NCBI GenBank assembly: GCA_002693775.1
Contig: NZRP01000036.1
Coordinates: 2,732 to 39,434, forward strand
Source of the DNA: Crocinitomicaceae bacterium
Lineage (GTDB): Bacteria > Bacteroidota > Bacteroidia > Flavobacteriales_D > Sanyastnellaceae
DNA: 36,703 nt
Direction: 5' to 3'
The translations under genes were made by a program, and so were the position numbers. Shown in pieces: positions 16,301 to 26,696 of this stretch. Under the pieces are notes generated by a model that saw nothing but the letters and a program-made list of their open reading frames with translations, did no database searches and had not been told where the DNA came from. Position 1 is the stretch's first letter. Each line of letters opens with the position of its first letter.

Positions 16301-19300
16301 CGACAAGTCTGCTTCCATATTGTGTCGTTGTGCCATTTAATGCTTTTAATTCAATTTTAAAGACGTAAAGTCCGTCTTTCACAGTTGCACCTGCTGAATT
16401 GGTTAAATCCCAAGTGTACAAATCCGTTCGCGATCCGTGAGCGTGCAAATCAGTCTCATAAGTACTCACAAACCTTCCTTCAGAATCGTAGATGTCGATT
16501 CTCGCCTCGATAGCATTGCATTCCTGATTGTGTGAGAATCTAAAAGTTGCCTCATCGTAAGCAGGGTTTGGATATGCTATTACCTCATTGAGTGCTACTT
16601 CTAATGAGTTGACTACAATGAATTCTGTTGTGTCTGTTGCGCTATTGTTTTGGACATCCCAAACCTTCAAAATCAGCTGATGCTCCCCTTCCTCTAAATC
16701 CTTAAAAGGAAACCTTACTGTTCCACTTTTATAAGTGTCAAGATCAGCGGAAAAGTACGAATTCAATATGAAGGGGCTATCGTACTCACCATCAAGAACG
16801 GCCTTCAAGTCGTGCCCTATTCCGTTTCCTACAGTATTGATTCCACTTTCATCGAATACCCTAGCGTAAAGCCACGGATCGTCAGAAGTAATTCCACCTC
16901 TTTCAAACAATTCATCATTCATGTAGAGGTCAACATCTGGCCCCTCATCATCTGGAACTACTGAATCTGAAGTGCCACCAATAATGAAGTCTTCAGAAGC
17001 ACCATGAGCGTCTATCTCACCACTTAACGCATAGCAACTTATTCTACCATTGCCGTATGAGTAATCGATATCCCTTGGCACAACGAACTGGAATGTAAAC
17101 TCTCCGTTTTCTACAGAAGATAGCCCCTTGTGAATCACATTTCTGAACATGCTGTACGAGAAGGACCCAGCAACTTCGTCATTATCTAATGTGTTTAAGT
17201 AAGATCTTTTATCGAAAACTTTAGGATAGATAAATCCATTGAAATCTTCAAGTACTTCTCCATTTTCATCACCGACAAACCCGCTTATAGTCACAAGATC
17301 TAGCGATTTAATTGTGTCAGGCACCTCTGTAAAGAATACTTTATGAGATGGGTATGCTAGCATCATAGCAGGATCTCCTAAAAGCGAGAAATTTCTCATG
17401 TTCACAGTGCTTGTTACTTCAGGAGAGTTCTTCGTGTCCTTGCAGATATCTCCCAAACAGCGCATTAAACCCGTGCCTTCATCCTCGTCTAAAACGGTTT
17501 GGAAAAAGGCCGTGTTCAATTCCTGATTACCTCCACTGAAAACAGTTCTAGTAGTAGTAAGAGAACCTACTGCACCTCCGTTGGGGTTAAAGACTAACAT
17601 CTCTCCAGCAGATTCCACTTCTGGGTCGTCGTACCTCGAAAGCTCACAAGTAGCAGTCATAAATACAGGCAGTCTGTTCTTATTAGTCCACTCTCTGATA
17701 GTCGTCGTATTTAAAATCCTTTCATGCGCCCAACCTCTTGCACCGCCATGACCTATGTAGTCTACAATCAGGGCCCCTTCTTCAACCTTTCGCTGAATCT
17801 CTGCCTCAGCTTCATCATATCTCTCTCCACCTGGAGTAGCTTCCTGAACATACGCGTCTGGGTAGATTTTTATGATGTCGTATTCATTGTAATTCTCAGC
17901 TACGTGATCTGAATGCACCTCACTATCAGACATATGCCTCCAACCGTCGTTGTTATTACCATCCTGGTCATCAGTCACAAAAAGAATCTTATTTCTCCAC
18001 TCGCCAAACGTAGAAGACTCATCATCTCCCACGCAACTTCCCACTCCTGTAGAATCAATTGGTGCACCCAGATAATTTTCAATCTTAGAAACTACAGCAA
18101 GGGCATCACTTAATGAAGGCGCAGGAATTCTACCAACTCCTATAGCAAGCTTATCTCCTGGAGCATCACTAAAATCATCCTCTAATAGCCCAAAATAATC
18201 ATCAGTCACATAGCTACTTACCGTGCTTTCCGAATTCAAACTCTGATAAGTAAGAAGATCCATCCCATCAGCTGGAAGGTTTCTATTCAAGTATGACCCA
18301 TCTCCCATTAAAAGAAGGTGCTTAGGCTCATCTTCAGGTGATTCCGCCTTATCCCTCAACATTAGCATAAGCATCTTCAGAGCAGTTGGATCAGGAGAAC
18401 CTGATGAAAAGCAATCCCAAACCTCTCGTTGATTCACCACCGCAACCCTCATTCCCTCGTTTGAGTGAAGAGTTGCTAACCTGTGAGCCGCCGAATCTAA
18501 TAGTGGAGAAGTCATGATCACTAAATCGATATCCTTCAATGAGTGTAAATCGACATTCTGCACGTTTCCCCTCGCTTCAACTCCATGAGCAGCGCTGAAT
18601 CTGAATGCCACAAACCTTCTAGTTGTGTCCCTTAGCGCTTCCCAACTCAACTCATCAGAACCTATACCTTCTACTGAGCAAATCTCTGGTGATAACGGAT
18701 CTGTTATATCCCAAACACCATCAACATCATCCGCTTCGCTCAATAAGTACTCACACGCCTCCCCCTCATTAATTTCTGTAGTCCCATTAATGTGAAATTG
18801 ACCGCCATAGAATTTAAGCTCCTGTGGCACTTGAAGCCTAACAAAATCTATCCATCCCTCAGCTTCTGTATTTCCTGGCTCAAATGTCATTTCAACGCTA
18901 ACACCATCACCACTCATAGGGGCTTCTATGCTCAAATTCCTCTTTGCTGCGATCAATAAACTGTTTTCACTTAGAGCGATATCATCAGTTGTATATGTCT
19001 CTCCAACGCAGTCCATATTGAATGTACTTGTCGTCCCAAGCGTTCTTCCTGCAATCCTCGATTCAACAATACCAGTATCTCCGGTAAGGTTGGGCACATT
19101 GAAATAAAAGCTGAAAAATTGAGAACCCAGGTATGTAAAATGCTCATTATAAAACTCCCTACCTGAATGAGCTAGATTCACATTTTCCACCTCGTGAAAC
19201 ATCCTAGCCACATGCTTTTCAATTGTCTCAGTCACAGGCAGATCAATTTCATCAGCCTCCGTTATCCTGCTACCTTCAATAAATTCCGGGGCGTTAAGCC

Positions 19301-20108
19301 TCACGTAATAAAACGCAGTATCAGACCAAGGGTGCTTTTCATGCTCCCACTTCTCATCTCCATCATCATATGACCATGAATCCACACCTGTTGCATAAAA
19401 AAACAAGGTGTTTCCATCCACCTTAATAGGTAATAGAGGCAGGTCTAAGGGCCTATCCTCACTATTTGCAAAAGGTAAAGCTCTACCTCCACCTCCGTAA
19501 ACAGCGATAGTGGAAAAATTAATTGTATCTGGGTCAACTCCATTTGCAATAAAATCACCCCCCTCTATTCTGTGTAATCCTTCATTTGTTGTAGCAAACT
19601 TTATCCAAGAACCCTCACTTAACTCTGAATGTTCTGGCCAATCTCTTTCAATTCTTGAGGGCAATGAAGGTGAAGAAGCAACGATACCACTCCATGACTC
19701 AAGTTTATACAACTGACCATTTTCCACCTTAAAAGCCGGCATTTTATGCTGAGCATAAAATTCATTTGAATTTGCACCTCTAACAACCCTCCATTCTGGC
19801 TTATTAATGACAAATTCTGTTTGAAAAGTCTCAGGTATTTCACCAAAATATTCAATCCAAACATATTCTGATTCAAGAATTTCCACTCCAGTCCACCTTG
19901 AATTTATTTTGAATTCAGCTATTTCAATACTAGATAAATCTTGATTAGAAGATTCCCAGTTTAACTCCAATACCTCAGCTTCTCCAGATAAAGTCACTTG
20001 CGCAACTAACTGAGCGTTAGATGCATAGAAAACAGAAAACAAAAGAGCACAGATCGCGAACAAACGATTGAGTGTGTATATTCTTTTATTTTTTAAGTCG
20101 GATCTCAT
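16287..20108 (-). CDS. porU: Type IX secretion system sortase PorU
   Basis: This 1273-residue protein is a gingipain-like C25 cysteine peptidase. After a signal segment (about residues 14-35) and a long beta-rich N-terminal region, the catalytic dyad is visible. His787 lies in VDYIGHGGARGWAHE and Cys821 in FMTATCELSRYDDPE. Ig-like regions follow. The end (about 1175-1273) is a sorting/FlgD-like domain with IAYPNPAYDEATFRF and DGLYVFKIEL. PorU removes the C-terminal signal of type IX cargo and attaches cargo to A-LPS at the cell surface. It is intact, of normal length for the family, and divergent from the porP/sprF-like gene. PorV is next downstream. Confidence 0.95.
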   Translation of the reverse strand: MRSDLKNKRIYTLNRLFAICALLFSVFYASNAQLVAQVTLSGEAEVLELNWESSNQDLSSIEIAEFKINSRWTGVEILESEYVWIEYFGEIPETFQTEFVINKPEWRVVRGANSNEFYAQHKMPAFKVENGQLYKLESWSGIVASSPSLPSRIERDWPEHSELSEGSWIKFATTNEGLHRIEGGDFIANGVDPDTINFSTIAVYGGGGRALPFANSEDRPLDLPLLPIKVDGNTLFFYATGVDSWSYDDGDEKWEHEKHPWSDTAFYYVRLNAPEFIEGSRITEADEIDLPVTETIEKHVARMFHEVENVNLAHSGREFYNEHFTYLGSQFFSFYFNVPNLTGDTGIVESRIAGRTLGTTSTFNMDCVGETYTTDDIALSENSLLIAAKRNLSIEAPMSGDGVSVEMTFEPGNTEAEGWIDFVRLQVPQELKFYGGQFHINGTTEINEGEACEYLLSEADDVDGVWDITDPLSPEICSVEGIGSDELSWEALRDTTRRFVAFRFSAAHGVEARGNVQNVDLHSLKDIDLVIMTSPLLDSAAHRLATLHSNEGMRVAVVNQREVWDCFSSGSPDPTALKMLMLMLRDKAESPEDEPKHLLLMGDGSYLNRNLPADGMDLLTYQSLNSESTVSSYVTDDYFGLLEDDFSDAPGDKLAIGVGRIPAPSLSDALAVVSKIENYLGAPIDSTGVGSCVGDDESSTFGEWRNKILFVTDDQDGNNNDGWRHMSDSEVHSDHVAENYNEYDIIKIYPDAYVQEATPGGERYDEAEAEIQRKVEEGALIVDYIGHGGARGWAHERILNTTTIREWTNKNRLPVFMTATCELSRYDDPEVESAGEMLVFNPNGGAVGSLTTTRTVFSGGNQELNTAFFQTVLDEDEGTGLMRCLGDICKDTKNSPEVTSTVNMRNFSLLGDPAMMLAYPSHKVFFTEVPDTIKSLDLVTISGFVGDENGEVLEDFNGFIYPKVFDKRSYLNTLDNDEVAGSFSYSMFRNVIHKGLSSVENGEFTFQFVVPRDIDYSYGNGRISCYALSGEIDAHGASEDFIIGGTSDSVVPDDEGPDVDLYMNDELFERGGITSDDPWLYARVFDESGINTVGNGIGHDLKAVLDGEYDSPFILNSYFSADLDTYKSGTVRFPFKDLEEGEHQLILKVWDVQNNSATDTTEFIVVNSLEVALNEVIAYPNPAYDEATFRFSHNQECNAIEARIDIYDSEGRFVSTYETDLHAHGSRTDLYTWDLTNSAGATVKDGLYVFKIELKALNGTTTQYGSRLVVVRP

Positions 20109-20245
20109 GAGTTATTTGCCAAATTTCGGCACGAATCATGTAATAAACGCTATTAAGTTGTGGTTATTGTTATAGAACCTGCTGTGAGAATAATCCCAGA
20201 TTAATGTTGTAATTTTTGTATTATTGTAGGTTAATGGGAATCTCT

Positions 20246-21250
20246 ATGTTTAAAATGAAACTGAAATACCTTATACACTGTACGTTTTTTGCGTTCGTTC
20301 TTGTTGCTGGTGTATCTAATGAAGCACACGCACAGGACCCTGAGTTTACTCAATACTACGCGAATCCACTTTTTTTGAATCCTGCCTTTGCTGGATCTGA
20401 CCGATGCCCCCGTATGGTGATGGCATATAGAAACCAATGGCCTGCCATGAGTGGAAACTACGTGACTCAAGCTGTTTCTTACGACCAACACATAAATTCA
20501 ATTCAGGGTGGTCTAGGATTAACAGTAATGCACGACCAAGCAGGACAGAACACTCTACAAACGACGCGTATTACTGGAATGTATGCATACCAGCAATCGC
20601 TAACTAGAAAGCTTAGCATGCGTGCCGCACTTGAGGCAAGCTATTTCCAGAGAGCTCTTGATTGGAGCAACCTGACTTTTGGAGACATGATTGACCCTCG
20701 TCGTGGTTTCATCTACGAAACACAGGATCAACCAAGAGGAGGTAAAGTTCAAAACGTAGATTTTGGAGCTGGATTACTTCTTTTTACTCCCAAGCTTCAC
20801 TTAGGATTTGCAGCTCACCACTTAAATGAGCCTAACGAATCTCTGGTTGTTGGTCTTAGCCGTCTGCCAATGAAACTTACTGTTCATGGTGGAGGTAAAT
20901 TTCCATTAAAGAAGAATATCAAGAACGAAGTACTAGCATCTATCTCTCCAAACTTCCTTTTCCGTCAGCAAGCAGAGTTCAGACAAATGAACCTAGGCTT
21001 ATTTGTAAACAAAGGACCTCTATTTGGAGGTGTGTGGTATAGAGGCATAGCATTTACCGAGTACAGAGACGCTTTGATAGCAGTAGTAGGTATCGAATCT
21101 GATATCATGAGATTTGGCTACAGCTACGACATCACTATCTCAGAATTAACTCCTGCTACAGGTGGTGCTCACGAGTTGAGCATGACATTGAAATTTGACT
21201 GCAAATCGAAAAAAGGCAAGTTCCGCAAAATACCTTGCCCAACTTTCTAG
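20246..21250 (+). CDS. PorP/SprF family type IX secretion membrane protein
   Basis: This protein of about 334 residues has a signal peptide ending AHAQ and the family opening DPEFTQYYANPLFLNPAFAG. Beta-barrel-like strands follow, with YDITISELTPATGGAHELSM near the end, typical of PorP/SprF. SprF supports SprB secretion and PorP is a T9SS outer-membrane component; many paralogues exist, so the exact role is open. The frame extends upstream to TTG 20216, but that would lie in the probable promoter (TAATTTTTG at 20212). I choose ATG 20246; ATG 20234 and 20255 are alternatives. It lies between divergent porU and co-directional gldJ, 23 bases before gldJ. Confidence 0.88.
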   Translation: MFKMKLKYLIHCTFFAFVLVAGVSNEAHAQDPEFTQYYANPLFLNPAFAGSDRCPRMVMAYRNQWPAMSGNYVTQAVSYDQHINSIQGGLGLTVMHDQAGQNTLQTTRITGMYAYQQSLTRKLSMRAALEASYFQRALDWSNLTFGDMIDPRRGFIYETQDQPRGGKVQNVDFGAGLLLFTPKLHLGFAAHHLNEPNESLVVGLSRLPMKLTVHGGGKFPLKKNIKNEVLASISPNFLFRQQAEFRQMNLGLFVNKGPLFGGVWYRGIAFTEYRDALIAVVGIESDIMRFGYSYDITISELTPATGGAHELSMTLKFDCKSKKGKFRKIPCPTF

Positions 21251-21273
21251 TTATATAAATAACTGCTATAACG

Positions 21274-23022
21274 ATGAAATTGAAACTACACATCACATTA
21301 TTTGCTTCCCTAGGAGCTATAATTGCTCTTACGGGTTGTTACCGCGAACGATCGGGTGCAACTGGATGGAAGTACAACCATACTGAAAACGGAGGTTTTG
21401 AAAAGCCAAACTTTTACGAGCAACAAACAGGCCCTGGTCTGATCTTCATTGAGGGTGGTACCTTCACAATGGGTCAAGTTGAGGACGACCTAATGAACAG
21501 CTGGGATAATTCACCTAGACGCGTAACTGTAAGTTCATTCTACATGGATGAAACTGAGGTAACAAACATGTTTTGGCTTGAATACCTTGAGTGGTTAGAC
21601 AGAATTTACGGGAACAGCTTCCCAGAGATTGTTGAGCGCGCATTGCCTGACACTCTTGCTTGGAGAGAAAAGCTTGCATACAATGAGCCTATGGTAGATT
21701 ACTACCTACGCCACCCTGCATACAGAGACTACCCAGTAGTTGGTGTTAGCTGGAGGCAAGCAAACGATTTCTGTAAGTGGAGAACAGACAGAGTGAACGA
21801 GAACATCCTTGTACAAGAAGGATTATTCGTACACAGCCCAGAATCTCAAATGGATGAAGAGCACTTCACAACTGAGACATACTTTAACCGCCAATATGTT
21901 GGAGAAAGAGATGTTGAAGGGGTAAAAGATTACGCTCCCAACTCAAGTGGATACAGAGACATTAAGATGGAGGATGGACTTCTTCTTCCTGATTACAGAC
22001 TACCAACTGAGGCTGAGTGGGAATACGCAGCACTTGGTCTGATTGGTAACAGCTTTGGCGAGCTTGTTGAAGAGCGTAGAACTTACCCATGGGACGGTCA
22101 CTACATCAGAAACGACGAGATCAGAGATAAAGGCTATGGTGAGATTAACGCTAACTTTGTTAGAGGACGTGGTGACTACATGGGTGTTGCTGGCGCACTA
22201 GACGACTTTGGTGATATCACCGTTCAGGTTCGCGCATATGCGCCTAATGATTACGGTTTATTTAACATGGCTGGTAATGTTAACGAGTGGGTAATGGACG
22301 TTTACCGTCCACTTACAACACTTGATGCTGAGGAATTCCGTCCTTTCCGTGGTAACAACTACCAAACTATGGTAAAGAACCCAGAAGGAAATCCTGCTGA
22401 CAAATACGATTACGTTGTTTATGACATCGATGCAACGAGCAAGTTCTTAATTGATTACAGAAATCAAATTGGAGATAAAGCAATTACTCCAGAAGATGAG
22501 GAGCTAATGAATAGCTTAGAACTTAAGTATGAAGAAGCTCTAGAAACTGAACAAAAGAAGCAACTCGAAGAAGCTCAAACATTAATGGCTGAGGCTCTTG
22601 AGCTTATTGTAGACAGTGAAGCATTAATAGCTTCAGACCTTAGAAAAGGCATGAGCGACAACATTATTGCTGTTCCTGGAGATATGAAGTTTAGAGATGT
22701 AACAGTTGAAGAGAATATCAACAGGTCTAACTACAGAGTGGCAGACAACATTGACTACAAGGATGGTGATTTACATTCATCGACTTCTTTTTCTCCAGAC
22801 AACGAAGGAGACCCTGGTGAGAATAGAATGTACGATTACGGTACTTCTTCTCTTGTAAATAAGCAATCAAGAGTATATAAAGGTGGAGGTTGGGATGATA
22901 GAGCATACTGGTTAGTGCCAGGTACTCGTAGATTCCTTGACGAAAACCAAAGCTCTGCTTCTATTGGTTTTAGATGTGCAATGACAAGAGTTGGAACGCC
23001 AGTTCCTTACTCTGGACATTAA
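21274..23022 (+). CDS. gldJ: Gliding motility / type IX secretion lipoprotein GldJ
   Basis: This 582-residue protein begins with a lipoprotein signal with Cys22 in ALTGC. A formylglycine-generating-enzyme-like (SUMF1) fold follows: FIEGGTFTMG, YRLPTEAEWEYAALG, GLFNMAGNVNEWVMDVYRPL and SIGFRCAMTRVG. GldJ is needed for gliding and stabilises GldK in known flavobacteria; it is not thought to be an active FGE. At about residues 393-455, between SUMF1 blocks, there is a Glu/Leu/Ala-rich helical insertion likely to be a coiled coil. The gene follows the porP/sprF-like gene by 23 bases and is closed by a strong hairpin terminator before murF. Confidence 0.95.
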   Translation: MKLKLHITLFASLGAIIALTGCYRERSGATGWKYNHTENGGFEKPNFYEQQTGPGLIFIEGGTFTMGQVEDDLMNSWDNSPRRVTVSSFYMDETEVTNMFWLEYLEWLDRIYGNSFPEIVERALPDTLAWREKLAYNEPMVDYYLRHPAYRDYPVVGVSWRQANDFCKWRTDRVNENILVQEGLFVHSPESQMDEEHFTTETYFNRQYVGERDVEGVKDYAPNSSGYRDIKMEDGLLLPDYRLPTEAEWEYAALGLIGNSFGELVEERRTYPWDGHYIRNDEIRDKGYGEINANFVRGRGDYMGVAGALDDFGDITVQVRAYAPNDYGLFNMAGNVNEWVMDVYRPLTTLDAEEFRPFRGNNYQTMVKNPEGNPADKYDYVVYDIDATSKFLIDYRNQIGDKAITPEDEELMNSLELKYEEALETEQKKQLEEAQTLMAEALELIVDSEALIASDLRKGMSDNIIAVPGDMKFRDVTVEENINRSNYRVADNIDYKDGDLHSSTSFSPDNEGDPGENRMYDYGTSSLVNKQSRVYKGGGWDDRAYWLVPGTRRFLDENQSSASIGFRCAMTRVGTPVPYSGH

Positions 23023-23040
23023 TAGACTAATAACTTTTTT

Positions 23041-23075
23041 AAAGCCCTGATGTATTTTATGCATCGGGGCTTTTT
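23041..23075 (+). terminator. Intrinsic terminator after gldJ
   Basis: AAAGCCCTGATG (23041-23052) pairs with CATCGGGGCTTT (23062-23073) across a 9-base loop. This gives a 12-base-pair stem with one G-T wobble, followed by a T run (23071-23075). A T-rich tract also precedes it. It separates the porP/sprF-gldJ unit from murF. Confidence 0.85.
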
Positions 23076-23096
23076 CTTTGTGTAAACACCTTACTA

Positions 23097-24383
23097 ATGC
23101 CCACTGAAAATTTACTTGAATTATTCCGCAGCGCATCGAATGGAGTAACTACTGATACTCGGTTGTGTAAGGAAGGTATGCTATTCTTTGCATTGAAGGG
23201 TGAGAATTTTGACGGAAACAAGTATGCGGAAGAAGCGCTTGCTGCTGGTTGTATTGCAGCTGTAGTAGATGACCTTTCTTTAAAAGACGTTGCAGGATGT
23301 GTTTTAGTTGATGATGTATTAACCGCTCTTCAGAATGTAGCCAGAAATTATAGAAGGACATTTAACATACCTGTACTTGCTCTTACAGGCTCAAATGGTA
23401 AGACAACAACTAAAGAATTAATTAACGCAGTTCTAGCTAAGAAATTCAAGGTTCATTCCACTAAAGGGAATCTCAACAATCACATAGGCGTTCCATTAAC
23501 TCTACTATCTGCTCCGTCCGACACAGAATTACTTGTAGTTGAAATGGGGGCTAACCACCTTGAGGAAATAAAAGCACTTTGCACAATAGCCGAACCGACT
23601 TGTGGCTTAATTACAAATATTGGTAGAGCTCACTTGGAGGGGTTTGGCGGAATAGACGGAGTTAAGAAGGGCAAGGGAGAGCTATTTGACTATCTAAGAT
23701 CAAAGGACTCTGCAAAGGCTTTTGTAAACGCAAACCATGAGGTATTAATGGAGATATCTAGTGGGCTTGACTGTGTTTATTATGGGAGCGATGAACACGA
23801 ACCGGTAGCAAGGTTTGTGAAAGACGGTGGAAGGAAATTTGTTTGGGCTAAAGGAAGCTTTACGAGTGAGGAATTAGAAGTAAATCTTGAAGGAGATTAC
23901 AACTTAGACAACATCGCTACAGCTATAGCTTGCGGATTAGAATTCCAGGTAGACAAGAAGGATATAGGCGAGGCTATTTCAGAATACATGCCATCGAACA
24001 ACAGATCGCAGACTACTAAGACTGAGAAGAACACCATCATTTTGGACGCATACAATGCAAATCCTTCAAGTATGACTGGAGCGCTAGAGTCTTTTGCGAA
24101 GAATATAGAGGGAGAGAAACTTGTTGTTCTGGGTGATATGAGGGAATTAGGTATTTACTCGCATGAAGCTCATAAGGAGATAGTGGGGCTTTGTGATAGG
24201 TTAGGGCTTGACGCTGTTTTTGTCGGAGAGGAATTTTATGCTGTGAATGAAAGAGACGCTCGAATATTCTCAAGAGTTGATGATTTAAAAGAGGTTTGGG
24301 AAGTAGAAACAGTTCGAGGTAAAACTATTTTACTTAAAGGCAGTAGAGGCATGAGAATGGAGCAATTACTGCCTCTTCTTTGA
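23097..24383 (+). CDS. murF: UDP-N-acetylmuramoyl-tripeptide--D-alanyl-D-alanine ligase
   Basis: This 428-residue Mur ligase has the ATP-binding loop ALTGSNGKTTTKELI near residue 100. The central domain has STKGNLNNHIGVPLTLL and VVEMGANHLEEI, and the C-terminal domain VVLGDMRELGIYSHEAH. MurF adds D-Ala-D-Ala to UDP-MurNAc-tripeptide, the last cytoplasmic step of the peptidoglycan precursor. It starts 22 bases past the gldJ terminator. A gldJ-murF order is, from memory, conserved in Bacteroidota. TyrS follows after 12 bases. Confidence 0.95.
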   Translation: MPTENLLELFRSASNGVTTDTRLCKEGMLFFALKGENFDGNKYAEEALAAGCIAAVVDDLSLKDVAGCVLVDDVLTALQNVARNYRRTFNIPVLALTGSNGKTTTKELINAVLAKKFKVHSTKGNLNNHIGVPLTLLSAPSDTELLVVEMGANHLEEIKALCTIAEPTCGLITNIGRAHLEGFGGIDGVKKGKGELFDYLRSKDSAKAFVNANHEVLMEISSGLDCVYYGSDEHEPVARFVKDGGRKFVWAKGSFTSEELEVNLEGDYNLDNIATAIACGLEFQVDKKDIGEAISEYMPSNNRSQTTKTEKNTIILDAYNANPSSMTGALESFAKNIEGEKLVVLGDMRELGIYSHEAHKEIVGLCDRLGLDAVFVGEEFYAVNERDARIFSRVDDLKEVWEVETVRGKTILLKGSRGMRMEQLLPLL

Positions 24384-24395
24384 TATCTTTACAGC

Positions 24396-25667
24396 ATGAA
24401 TTTGATTGAAGAACTGAAGTGGAGAGGCATGTTGCACGACATCATGCCAGGAATGGAAGAAGAGATGGCAAAGGGGATGACTTCTGCCTATGTTGGCTTT
24501 GACCCCACTGCAGATTCTTTACACATTGGCAATCTTGTTCCTGTGATGCTTCTAGTGCATTGGCAACGCGCGGGGCATAGACCTTTAGCGCTTGTTGGAG
24601 GGGCAACGGGAATGGTAGGTGACCCGAGTGGAAAAACAGCTGAGCGTCAATTCCTCGATGTCGATGTTATCAATCACAATCTTGAAGCCCAAAAAGCACA
24701 ATTAGAAAAGTTCCTTGATTTTTCTGGTGAAAACGGAGCTAAGGTGGTGAACAATTTCGACTGGTTTAAGGACATGACCTTCCTTGACTTTATCAGAGAT
24801 GTAGGCAAGCACATTACTGTGAACTACATGATGAGTAAGGATAGTGTGAAAAACAGACTTGAAGGTGGAATGAGCTTTACTGAGTTCACTTACCAGCTAG
24901 TTCAAGGTTACGATTTCTACCACCTGTGGAAGAATGAAGATTGCATGGTCCAAATGGGCGGTAGTGATCAGTGGGGAAACATCGTCACTGGTACAGAGCT
25001 AATCAGGAAAAAAGGGGGAGGTAAAGCATTTGCTTTGACGGCACCGCTAATTACTAAGGCTGACGGAAGCAAGTTTGGCAAGAGTGAAGGAGGCAATGTT
25101 TGGATTGATAAGAACAGGACTTCAGCATACAAATTCTACCAATACTGGATCAACTCTGCTGATGAAGACGCTGGTAAATTCATTAGAATCTTCACTCTGA
25201 AGTCACGCGAAGAGATTGAGGCTCTAGAAGCTGAGCACGCTGAAAACCCTAAAGCAAGAATTCTACAGAAAGCTCTTGCAGAAGATGTAACTAGAAGAGT
25301 TCACTCGGAAGAAGATCTTCAAACAGCTATTGCGGCTTCTCGTATTTTATTTGGCAAGAGTGCTAAAGAGGACTTGGCTGCGCTTCCAGAAGCTGAATTG
25401 CTTTCTGTTTTTGAAGGAGTGCCACAGTGTGAGATTGAATCATCTGATCTAAAGGATGGAGTAGGCATCATTGACCTTCTAACAGACTTAACTGGATTCT
25501 TAGATTCTAAGGGTGACGCAAAAAGAGCCATCAAGGAGAACTCAATTAGGGTTAATAAAGAATTTGTGGGTGCAGATTGTACGATTTCAAGCACTGATCT
25601 TCTTAATGGTAGACAGCTACTTCTACAAAGGGGTAAAAAGAATTACTTCCTAGTTAACGCTAAGTAA
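24396..25667 (+). CDS. tyrS: Tyrosyl-tRNA synthetase
   Basis: This 423-residue class I synthetase has the HIGH-type motif [11 protein letters not shown] near residue 40, the tyrosine pocket [16 protein letters not shown], and the KMSKS-type loop [12 protein letters not shown]-terminal S4 RNA-binding domain contains [19 protein letters not shown]. It charges tRNA-Tyr. Length is normal. The start lies 12 bases after the murF stop, with TATCTTTA (24384-24391), one base from the -7 consensus, between them. Its last 18 bases overlap the end of the convergent LuxE-like gene. Confidence 0.96.
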   Translation: MNLIEELKWRGMLHDIMPGMEEEMAKGMTSAYVGFDPTADSLHIGNLVPVMLLVHWQRAGHRPLALVGGATGMVGDPSGKTAERQFLDVDVINHNLEAQKAQLEKFLDFSGENGAKVVNNFDWFKDMTFLDFIRDVGKHITVNYMMSKDSVKNRLEGGMSFTEFTYQLVQGYDFYHLWKNEDCMVQMGGSDQWGNIVTGTELIRKKGGGKAFALTAPLITKADGSKFGKSEGGNVWIDKNRTSAYKFYQYWINSADEDAGKFIRIFTLKSREEIEALEAEHAENPKARILQKALAEDVTRRVHSEEDLQTAIAASRILFGKSAKEDLAALPEAELLSVFEGVPQCEIESSDLKDGVGIIDLLTDLTGFLDSKGDAKRAIKENSIRVNKEFVGADCTISSTDLLNGRQLLLQRGKKNYFLVNAK

Positions 25668-26666
25668 GTTGCAACCACGCACCTCGCTGTGGTCAAACCT
25701 TCCTAGAATTTCAAACCTATTAGAGCCTTCAACGGCCTCCATTCGACCAAGATCTGAAGTAGAGATAAAGGCGCAACTATCCAAGTTGGCCAAATCAATT
25801 ATCTGAACCCTCCCCGTCTTACCTCTCTCAACCTCTGTCATGGGATCTGATGTGTCCTTGATCATCACCCTCATCCACGATGGGGATTCAAAGAATCTAC
25901 CGTCTATTGAATAAGCCTGAGACAACAACTCAGTCATTCCGTATTCACTTAAAATCTTAGCACCAGGCACGGCCTTATTTATCCTATCGTGAACCTCACT
26001 TCTAATGGGCTCTCTCCCATACCCCTTCATCCCTCCGGTTTCAATAATGGTCAGCTTTTCAGCTTCAGCATCAGATAACTCAAGCCCCTCTCTTCCCTCT
26101 ATCATATCCAGGATAGCATGAGTAACTCCTACTATGCAGACATCACTTCCCTCAGCTATCTCACTTTTAACAAGAGAGCTCAACTCAGAGTACTCATGTA
26201 AAAAAAAGCGCTTATCGCATGCCTTGTCACCCATGAAATTTCTCACCATCTCAACAAGAGAAGAATCTCCCCTTTCTAGATACCCTGGCAATAGGCCAAA
26301 CCACTCAACACCGCCCACTGGCCTCACAATCTCGCTAAAAACCTTCATAGACACTTTGTGGTACCAACTTACAGCCCTCACTCTATGCTCAGACCTATTA
26401 GTTGAATCAGTAGTGCCTGAGCTCTTAAAAACTGCCTCAGGATTGAATTCTCCTGTAACCACTTTGTTTGACTTAAAAGCTTCAACAGGTAGAAAAGGGA
26501 TTTGTTCGAGGGCCTTCACAGACTCAAGCTCAACGCCTAATAGTTTTAGATATCTTGAATAAGTGGCATTGTATTGCGCTTGGAATCTAAACACTTCTAG
26601 TGCAAGAGAATTAAAATCACCACCTCCCAATATGCGGGACATTAAATTTTCTCTTGTTGATTCCAT
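25650..26666 (-). CDS. LuxE/PaaK-like acyl-adenylating protein
   Basis: This 338-residue protein resembles the acyl-protein synthetase (LuxE) branch of the adenylate-forming superfamily. [15 protein letters not shown] is followed by the phosphate-binding loop [30 protein letters not shown] and [16 protein letters not shown] correspond to the adenylate-binding and E(Y)GMTE motifs. The C-terminal part includes [19 protein letters not shown]. LuxE activates a fatty acid as acyl-AMP and transfers it to a protein. Here no luxC or luxD is adjacent, so the substrate is unknown. Activation of an acyl group for a surface or lipid pathway is one possibility. It diverges from a small lipoprotein gene across 30 bases and overlaps tyrS tail to tail. 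Confidence 0.82.
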   Translation of the reverse strand: MESTRENLMSRILGGGDFNSLALEVFRFQAQYNATYSRYLKLLGVELESVKALEQIPFLPVEAFKSNKVVTGEFNPEAVFKSSGTTDSTNRSEHRVRAVSWYHKVSMKVFSEIVRPVGGVEWFGLLPGYLERGDSSLVEMVRNFMGDKACDKRFFLHEYSELSSLVKSEIAEGSDVCIVGVTHAILDMIEGREGLELSDAEAEKLTIIETGGMKGYGREPIRSEVHDRINKAVPGAKILSEYGMTELLSQAYSIDGRFFESPSWMRVMIKDTSDPMTEVERGKTGRVQIIDLANLDSCAFISTSDLGRMEAVEGSNRFEILGRFDHSEVRGCNLLSVN

Positions 26667-26686
26667 GGGGCTAAGTTCGGAAGTGC

Positions 26687-26694
26687 TAGCTTTG
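26687..26694 (+). promoter_or_regulatory. -7 promoter element directly before the lipoprotein gene
   Basis: TAGCTTTG, an exact TAnnTTTG match, ends two bases before the first of two tandem ATG codons (26697 and 26700). With a start site about 4-7 bases downstream of the box, the mRNA would be leaderless or nearly so. No TTG box at the standard spacing. Confidence 0.5.
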
Positions 26695-26696
26695 AT

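Noticed and set aside
20216-20245. Upstream TTG start for the PorP/SprF-like gene
   Set aside because: It adds residues before the basic signal-peptide start and would lie within the probable promoter region; ATG 20246 gives a normal signal peptide.
26134-26562. 142-codon open frame on the plus strand
   Set aside because: It is antisense to the LuxE-like gene and shows no recognisable features.
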